Assembly (NCBI RefSeq): GCF_000757725.1
Contig: NZ_JJMU01000029.1
Coordinates: 87,604 to 151,603 of the forward strand
Reading direction: 5' to 3'
Length of the DNA: 64,000 bases
From: Sphingobacterium deserti
GTDB taxonomy: Bacteria > Bacteroidota > Bacteroidia > Sphingobacteriales > Sphingobacteriaceae
Positions within the stretch are counted from its first letter, which is position 1. Each line of letters opens with the position of its first letter. This document shows positions 63,341-64,000 of this stretch, one piece after another. The notes beneath the pieces were generated by a model, which ran no database searches, was not told the DNA's origin, and was given only the letters and a program-made list of their open reading frames with translations. Made by a program: the position numbers and the translations under genes.

Positions 63341-64000
63341 GCTTTTCAAACGGATTGTCCCTCGCTCAACCCTTCCGCCGCATGCCGCAGCAAGGTTTTT
63401 CCCTTGTAAGGTAATGTCTGCTTTTCAAACGGATTGTCCTCCACTCAGCCCCATCCGTCCTTAGGCAAGGCAGGGTATTACTTTTGTAAGGCGACTTTTT
63501 TGCTTTTCAAACGGATTGTCCCTCGCTCAACCCTTCCGCCGCATGCCGCGGCAAGGCAAATACTTTTGAGGGGCAAAAGTATTCAAAACCCCGTCGCTTG
63601 AAACCTTTGCAGGGGAGGTTTGTGCAATGGCAAGTTTCTACATATTGCAAAGCTTTCGAGGCGACATTTCGTTTAATAAGGGGAAGAAGCAATAAAGCAA
63701 AGAAAAGTTTAACTTCTCACTACGCTATACGCTTTACGCAATTCTTTACATTAAGTACTACATACTATCATCTAAAAAAGAGGCGACATTTCGTTTAAAA
63801 CTGGCAAATGCATTATAATAGCTCTTAAAAAATTTCTCACTACGCACTACTCATTACTCAATACTAATAAATCGATAGACCAGCCGTATCTTTTCGAAAC
63901 CAGATAACGGCATTCTACGTTTCATCAAGCGATGGAAAGAGCTGAAGACTGCCGTGGCCTAGTGGGTATGGGCAGGCATGAGATTATTTCCCGAAATCCA
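63341..64000 (-). repeat. Long inverted repeat, copy B (continues past the window end)
   Basis: From about 63368 to the end of the window it is the reverse complement of 58887-59515. Copy B holds three GGACAATCCGTTTGAAAAGC units (reverse-complement positions 63341-63360, 63420-63439, 63502-63521) spaced 79-82 bp, against two in copy A, so internal unit number varies. It starts about 80 bp after the ABC gene stop, and the intervening 63263-63340 contains nothing evident. It has no credible ORF. Confidence 0.9.

Noticed and set aside
1..64000. CRISPR arrays, rRNA genes, complete insertion sequences
   Set aside because: No regularly spaced repeat-spacer array, rRNA sequence or intact transposase was found on either strand.

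Overview
The window reads as chromosomal DNA of a Bacteroidota bacterium, most likely family Sphingobacteriaceae (Sphingobacterium/Pedobacter/Olivibacter type). The evidence is a SusC/SusD pair, two NamZ-type DUF1343 proteins, a bacillithiol-system YtxJ protein, GG-leader RiPP precursor chemistry, promoters of the Bacteroidota form TAnnTTTG (in the best cases with TTG/TTTG 19 bp upstream), weak Shine-Dalgarno signals, and a housekeeping gene order (mutY-ssb, miaB-sigma54 activator-lptE-TPR-secG-groES-groEL) that I associate with this family. The genus is an inference.

Layout. 1-1.3 kb: 3' end of a calcineurin-like phosphoesterase, a strong terminator, three palindromes spaced exactly 33 bp and a stub of an AAA/DUF4143-type ATPase. 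1.3-21.5 kb: dense core genes (M1 and M23 peptidases, mutY, ssb, pheS, TetR, rlmD, OmpA lipoprotein, miaB, sigma54 activator, lptE, secG, groESL, MtfA-like peptidase, GYF/CD225 and DUF2752 membrane proteins). 21.5-25.1 kb: two divergent exo-N-acetylmuramidase (NamZ) paralogues. 25.1-27.9 kb: an orphan LytTR regulator whose receiver lacks the phospho-acceptor Asp, then a decayed patch holding an apparently intact GG-leader RiPP precursor and a TonB-receptor tail. 28-34 kb: a SusC/SusD operon ending in an endonuclease/exonuclease/phosphatase-fold enzyme. 34.2-49 kb: accessory region with a UDG-fold protein, a frameshifted KilA-N gene, an XRE regulator, unknown proteins, a reverse transcriptase-nitrilase fusion with a membrane partner (a DRT1-like defence system), and a three-gene minus-strand cluster including a lipoprotein with an HEVLH zinc motif. 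49.3 kb: tRNA-Glu. 49.5-58.7 kb: GH20 hexosaminidase, ytxJ, ribH, a TPR protein, a membrane-bound sugar epimerase/dehydratase, alanine dehydrogenase and an esterase. 58.9-64 kb: a roughly 630-bp inverted repeat pair flanking tsaE, an ECF sigma factor, its putative anti-sigma partner, an outer-membrane barrel and a lone ABC ATPase.

How genes may work together. NamZ paralogues and the GH20 enzyme fit amino-sugar and peptidoglycan turnover. SusC/SusD imports an unknown substrate. The sigma factor/anti-sigma/barrel trio looks like one envelope-sensing transcription unit. The RT-nitrilase and its membrane protein are the best candidate for a dedicated anti-phage system and lie in visibly AT-rich, probably acquired DNA. 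All functional calls come from reading motifs by eye; no database search was run. Percent identity and composition statements are visual estimates.
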